From: Fibrobacterota bacterium
GTDB taxonomy: Bacteria; Fibrobacterota; Chitinivibrionia; Chitinivibrionales; FEN-1185
Assembly (NCBI GenBank): GCA_003165595.1
Contig: PLWQ01000012.1
Location: 1-8,853, forward strand
DNA length: 8,853 nucleotides
Direction: 5' to 3'
The position numbers and the translations under genes were made by a program. Position 1 is the first letter of the stretch. Every line of letters begins with the position of its first letter. The notes beneath the pieces were generated by a model that was not told the origin of the DNA, did not search any database, and was given only the letters and a program-made list of their open reading frames with translations. Below are positions 5,527 through 8,853 of this stretch, in pieces.

Positions 5527-8500
5527 GACCCCGTCCTTTTCAGTTCACGGGTAAGACACAGATAGGCGTCTTCAAGCGCGGGACGCACGGCTTGCGCGCG
5601 AGGGTGCGGAAGCGCATCCGCGATGCAGCGGACCCGTACGCGGTCCCGGTCACCCACATGCCTCACCACGGCGGCCGTCCGCGCAAGCACCTCGTATTCG
5701 TGCGCGTCAAGAGTAACCTCCCACACGCGGCCCTCGGCGCGATCGAGCATGCCCTGCGGCGGGCCCTCATACCGGAGCTCGCCGGACATGAGCACGGCCA
5801 GCCTGTTGCACGAGGACGAAATATCCTCGATAATATGCGTGGAGAATATGACGATGCGGTCGCGGCTGAGTTCCATGAGCAGGTTGCGAAAACGGATTCT
5901 CTCGCTCGGATCGAGCCCGGCCGTCGGCTCGTCCACAATCAGGATTCGAGGCAGGTGCAACAGGATCTGGGCAATGCCGATGCGCTGCCGCATACCGCCA
6001 GAAAACGAACCGATGGGCTCGTGCGCATGCTCGATCATGTGCACGGCGCGCAGGACCTCCTCGATGCGGCCGTTGCGCAGCTTCCGGTCGTGCAGGCCCT
6101 TCAGGATGGCCTGATAGTCGAGGAATTCCCATGCCGTCAAGTTAGGATACGTGCCGAACTCCTGCGGCAGGTAGCCGATGAGGCCCTGCAGCTCCTCGCG
6201 GTGCAGCGCGGTGTCCTTTTCGTTGATGTAAACCTTGCCGTAGGTCTGATCGTAAATACCTGCAACGATGCGCATGAGCGTGCTCTTGCCTGCGCCGTTG
6301 GGTCCCAGAAGCCCATACATGCCCGGTTCGATGCGCAGGCTCACGCCTTTGAGCGCATGAAAGGCGGCGCGCTGCCGGCCGGGCAGCGGCAGCAACAGCA
6401 CAAACGCGCAATAGCCTGCGGCCAGCGGGCCCCAGGGCTTTTTCCATTTCCGAAGGTCAAGGCCGGAATGGGTGGCCAGCCACCGGTCGGTGGCAAGAAA
6501 GGCCAGGACCGCATACCACAGCAGGCCCACTGCGGCAACGACGGCGAAGCGATTCCAGGCGATCTGAAAAAACACGAGGTTCGCCGCGGGCATCGCCCAC
6601 TTCACCACGGCATATGCCCGGCGCCCGGCGGCCGGTCCGATTCGTTCAAATGCCCTGTGGCATAGGCGCGCAAAGCCGGAGTACTTGACAACAAATAGAA
6701 CCGCGCAGCAGGTGACGGCTGCAAAGAGCGCCTGCCAGAACTCGTTTTGAAGATACCAATACGTAAAGTAGCACAGGAATCCGAGCAGCGGCACCTGCCA
6801 GAGCAGGCCGCCCCAATCCGCGGCGCCTTCCCCCCGGCCGATGGCCGAGACCGCGTCGCCCCATTCCCGGGAAAAACGGCCGGGCATGTTGTAGATCTTC
6901 TGCACGTTGCGGATGGTGATGGAAACCGTTTCCACGCCGGAGCCGGCCGGGGCGGCCCTGCGCAGGCTGGACCGAACGAACCACACCGCCGCGGGAATCG
7001 CCACGGCTGCGATTATCAGGTCGGCAAGGCGCCAGACCAGATCGTCCACCTTCACCATTATCAAGGCCGCGGCCAGCGACAGGCCGCCGAACTGAACCAG
7101 GTTGACTTTCCAGGAAAGCCCGCGCAGGTATGCCAGCGCGGATTCCAGGCCTTGGTAGCAGGTTGGAATGAATACCAGGGTCAAAAGCGCCGCGGAAATT
7201 ATCCCTCCGATAACCGTGAGCGCGAAGGGCGCTCCTATGGAGCCGAGCGTGCCGGCATTTCCCAGAGCCAAAGGCAGCATCCCGGCCGCGGTGGTGATGG
7301 CCGTGATGAAGATCGGCCGGATGCGGTCCTGGCCTGCGGTCATGAGCGCGCGCGCCGTTGAAAATCCCCGTTTGCGCAGCACGCGCACGAAATCGATCAG
7401 GATGATGCCGTTGCCCACCACAACCCCGAGCAAAATCAGAAAGCCCATGAGGGTGTTCGCATTAAGCAATGAATGCCCGGTGGCCACGAGAAGCCAGAAG
7501 GCGCCGATCGCGGCAAGCGGAATCGAAAACATCATCACCAGCGGCGCCGTGAGCGATTCGAACACCGCGGCCAGGATCATGAAAATGAGAACCACTGCGG
7601 CGCCGATCAGGTAAAAAAAGTCGTTCAAACCGCTTTGCCCGTGGGTGGGTTCAACAGAAAGTCCAGCGGGAAAGGTCATGGCCCCCAGGATGTCGTCAAC
7701 CTCCTGCCGGGAGGCTTTGAGGAGTTCGTGCGATCCGGTAATCTCGTCCGTAAAGCGGTACATGACCTGGATTCTGTGTTCCTGGTTGGCCCTGTTGATG
7801 CTGGCAGGACCGCTGGCGCGGATGATCCGGCTCACTTCATCGAGAGGATGATCCGTGGTGTCGGAAGCGGAGATGGGCACATTATGCAGTTCGTCAAGGG
7901 TCTTGGCGTCGCCGGATGGGCTCTTGCGGCCGCCGGCGGCGCCCGTCTGCTGTACCGAAGCCGCAGCCGAGGTCACCATGATATCGTATTGGTCGGCCCC
8001 CTGTTTGAACGTGAGGCCCGAGGCCATCTCCTGCGTAAATCCGGAGAGCTCGGAGGCCACGGCCTGCAGCCCGATGCCGTACTGGCGCATGAGCTGCGTG
8101 TCGAACAGCAGGTGCACCTCGCCTTGACGCCCGGGAACATCCAGCTGCACCGACTGCACCGAGAAAAGATTTTGCAGTTCGTACCGGATGTTGTCGGCCA
8201 CCGCCTCCATCTGCGCGAAATCGTCTCCCCGCACCGTGATGATTTCGTCCTGCCCACCGCCTCCCAAAAGCTGCTGCAGCCGCGCGGCCGAGGCCGCGGT
8301 GCTCGGCGTGCCCCGGTACCGCGAACTGGACGCAGGCTGCGAAAAGCCGACGCTCCCCAGCTCAAAGTTGTCGAGCCGCTTCTGGATGTCGCCCTTGATG
8401 GCGGCGAGGTCCCGGTGAGCGATTTCGCCGAAGTTATCCTTCAGTTTGAGCGTGAGAACCGCCTCGTCTTCGTACACCATGCTGAGCAGGTCTTCGGTTT

Positions 8501-8853
8501 CGGCGACGCCCTGCAGGCGCTTTTCGAGCTCCCGCACGGCAAAATCTGTTTTGTCAAGTGTCGCTCCCGTGGGCATGGTAAGGTACAGGGCGAACTGGTT
8601 GTCCTGGGCCTGGGTGGCGGCTTCGCTTCCCTGCATCAGGCACAGGGCCAGGGAAACCAGAAAGACGGCAAGCGCGCCGCAGATGCAGGGCACGGGATGG
8701 CGCAGCGCCCCTTTGAGCAATACGCGGTACATGCGGACCGCCGGGGTGCGCGAGCCGATTTTCCTGAATCCCAAAGTTTGCGGATTCCCCGAAGCCTGCT
8801 TCGGGGTTAGCAAACGACTATTAAATTCTTCTTCCTTAGGGATGGAAGATGCC
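5523..8853 (-). CDS. RND efflux permease (C-terminal half) fused to an ABC transporter ATPase, 5' partial
   Basis: The visible part is 1109 residues; the frame is open to the window edge, so the N-terminal RND half is probably outside. Residues are numbered from the TTG at 8813. TM7 lies at 41-60 and the porter domain at about 70-385. TM8-12 (about 398-550) include the AAVFES motif, the GVVVGNGIILIDF helix and R-I-R-P. Two extra helices (about 573-613) precede an ABC-like first strand and A-loop, ITIRNVQKIYN (632-642). A membrane region with several helices fills 643-817. The rest of the ABC domain follows: Walker A GPNGAGKST (837-845), Q884, signature FSGGMRQR (937-944), Walker B ILIVDEPTAGLD (957-968) and H993, with an ABC-2-type tail ending LEDAYLCLTRE. 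All ATPase motifs look intact. The AcrB TM10 proton-relay lysine aligns with G467, while the TM11 arginine is kept (R499). An internal ATG at 8732 could start a separate half-protein. The likely role is export of a hydrophobic substrate together with the coupled permease. Confidence 0.8.
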   Translation of the reverse strand, partial: ASSIPKEEEFNSRLLTPKQASGNPQTLGFRKIGSRTPAVRMYRVLLKGALRHPVPCICGALAVFLVSLALCLMQGSEAATQAQDNQFALYLTMPTGATLDKTDFAVRELEKRLQGVAETEDLLSMVYEDEAVLTLKLKDNFGEIAHRDLAAIKGDIQKRLDNFELGSVGFSQPASSSRYRGTPSTAASAARLQQLLGGGGQDEIITVRGDDFAQMEAVADNIRYELQNLFSVQSVQLDVPGRQGEVHLLFDTQLMRQYGIGLQAVASELSGFTQEMASGLTFKQGADQYDIMVTSAAASVQQTGAAGGRKSPSGDAKTLDELHNVPISASDTTDHPLDEVSRIIRASGPASINRANQEHRIQVMYRFTDEITGSHELLKASRQEVDDILGAMTFPAGLSVEPTHGQSGLNDFFYLIGAAVVLIFMILAAVFESLTAPLVMMFSIPLAAIGAFWLLVATGHSLLNANTLMGFLILLGVVVGNGIILIDFVRVLRKRGFSTARALMTAGQDRIRPIFITAITTAAGMLPLALGNAGTLGSIGAPFALTVIGGIISAALLTLVFIPTCYQGLESALAYLRGLSWKVNLVQFGGLSLAAALIMVKVDDLVWRLADLIIAAVAIPAAVWFVRSSLRRAAPAGSGVETVSITIRNVQKIYNMPGRFSREWGDAVSAIGRGEGAADWGGLLWQVPLLGFLCYFTYWYLQNEFWQALFAAVTCCAVLFVVKYSGFARLCHRAFERIGPAAGRRAYAVVKWAMPAANLVFFQIAWNRFAVVAAVGLLWYAVLAFLATDRWLATHSGLDLRKWKKPWGPLAAGYCAFVLLLPLPGRQRAAFHALKGVSLRIEPGMYGLLGPNGAGKSTLMRIVAGIYDQTYGKVYINEKDTALHREELQGLIGYLPQEFGTYPNLTAWEFLDYQAILKGLHDRKLRNGRIEEVLRAVHMIEHAHEPIGSFSGGMRQRIGIAQILLHLPRILIVDEPTAGLDPSERIRFRNLLMELSRDRIVIFSTHIIEDISSSCNRLAVLMSGELRYEGPPQGMLDRAEGRVWEVTLDAHEYEVLARTAAVVRHVGDRDRVRVRCIADALPHPRAQAVRPALEDAYLCLTRELKRTGS
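8787..8806. repeat. Perfect 9-bp-stem palindrome within the RND-ABC reading frame
   Basis: CCCCGAAGC (8787-8795) and GCTTCGGGG (8798-8806) form a perfect stem around a CT loop. It sits in the segment before TM7 and is translated in frame as roughly L-T-P-K-Q-A-S-G-N-P. The A+T-rich DNA to its right (8807-8840) differs from the surrounding coding sequence. It could be a mobile palindrome inserted in frame in the TM6-TM7 linker, or an intergenic hairpin if translation really begins at 8732. Confidence 0.7.

Noticed and set aside
5592-6665. 357-codon plus-strand open frame antisense to the ABC domain
   Set aside because: The minus strand carries every ABC motif in order; the plus-strand peptide has no domain signal.
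7473-8810. 445-codon plus-strand open frame antisense to the RND porter domain
   Set aside because: Low-complexity Gly/Arg/His composition and no recognisable family; the minus strand encodes conserved RND helices here.

Overview
The window looks like chromosome of a Gram-negative, probably strictly anaerobic bacterium of moderately high GC. The evidence is a CooC-type CODH maturation ATPase beside a folate-independent (core) methionine synthase, which points to the Wood-Ljungdahl pathway, and an RND efflux pump, which points to a diderm envelope. Nothing here fixes the phylum. The palindrome-rich intergenic DNA and heptamer repeats suggest a little-studied lineage (Fibrobacterota, Desulfobacterota and similar groups are possible), but that is a guess.

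Layout: 1-115 holds two oppositely oriented arrays of a 7-bp unit, the second running into the 3' end of the first gene. 98-2055 (minus strand) is a two-gene unit, cooC followed by a core-MetE gene, with a 71-bp gap containing a nested inverted repeat. 2056-2559 has no convincing gene; it is the divergent upstream region of cooC and the next gene and carries a GC-rich mosaic of nested palindromes (about 2256-2394). 2560-3525 (plus) is a DRE-TIM/HMGL-like aldolase. It converges on, and overlaps by 8 bp, a geranylgeranyl-reductase-family flavoprotein on the minus strand (3518-4681). 4813-8853 (minus) is a translationally coupled transporter operon: an RND permease half fused to an ABC ATPase, then an ABC-2-like membrane subunit starting in an ATGA overlap. 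The RND-ABC reading frame is still open at the right edge, so the gene is probably 5'-truncated by the window.

How the genes may work together: CooC would load nickel into CO dehydrogenase/acetyl-CoA synthase, and the adjacent core methionine synthase would take a methyl group from a corrinoid protein rather than from methyl-folate. This links C1 metabolism to methionine synthesis. The transporter operon would make a hybrid machine in which the C-terminal RND half (TM7, porter domain, TM8-12), extra membrane helices and an ABC nucleotide-binding domain share one polypeptide and pair with a separate six-helix permease. The most unusual point is that the ABC domain appears split: its first strand and A-loop lie about 175 residues before the rest of the domain, separated by a multi-helix membrane insertion. 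The aldolase and flavoprotein have no clear link to either system.
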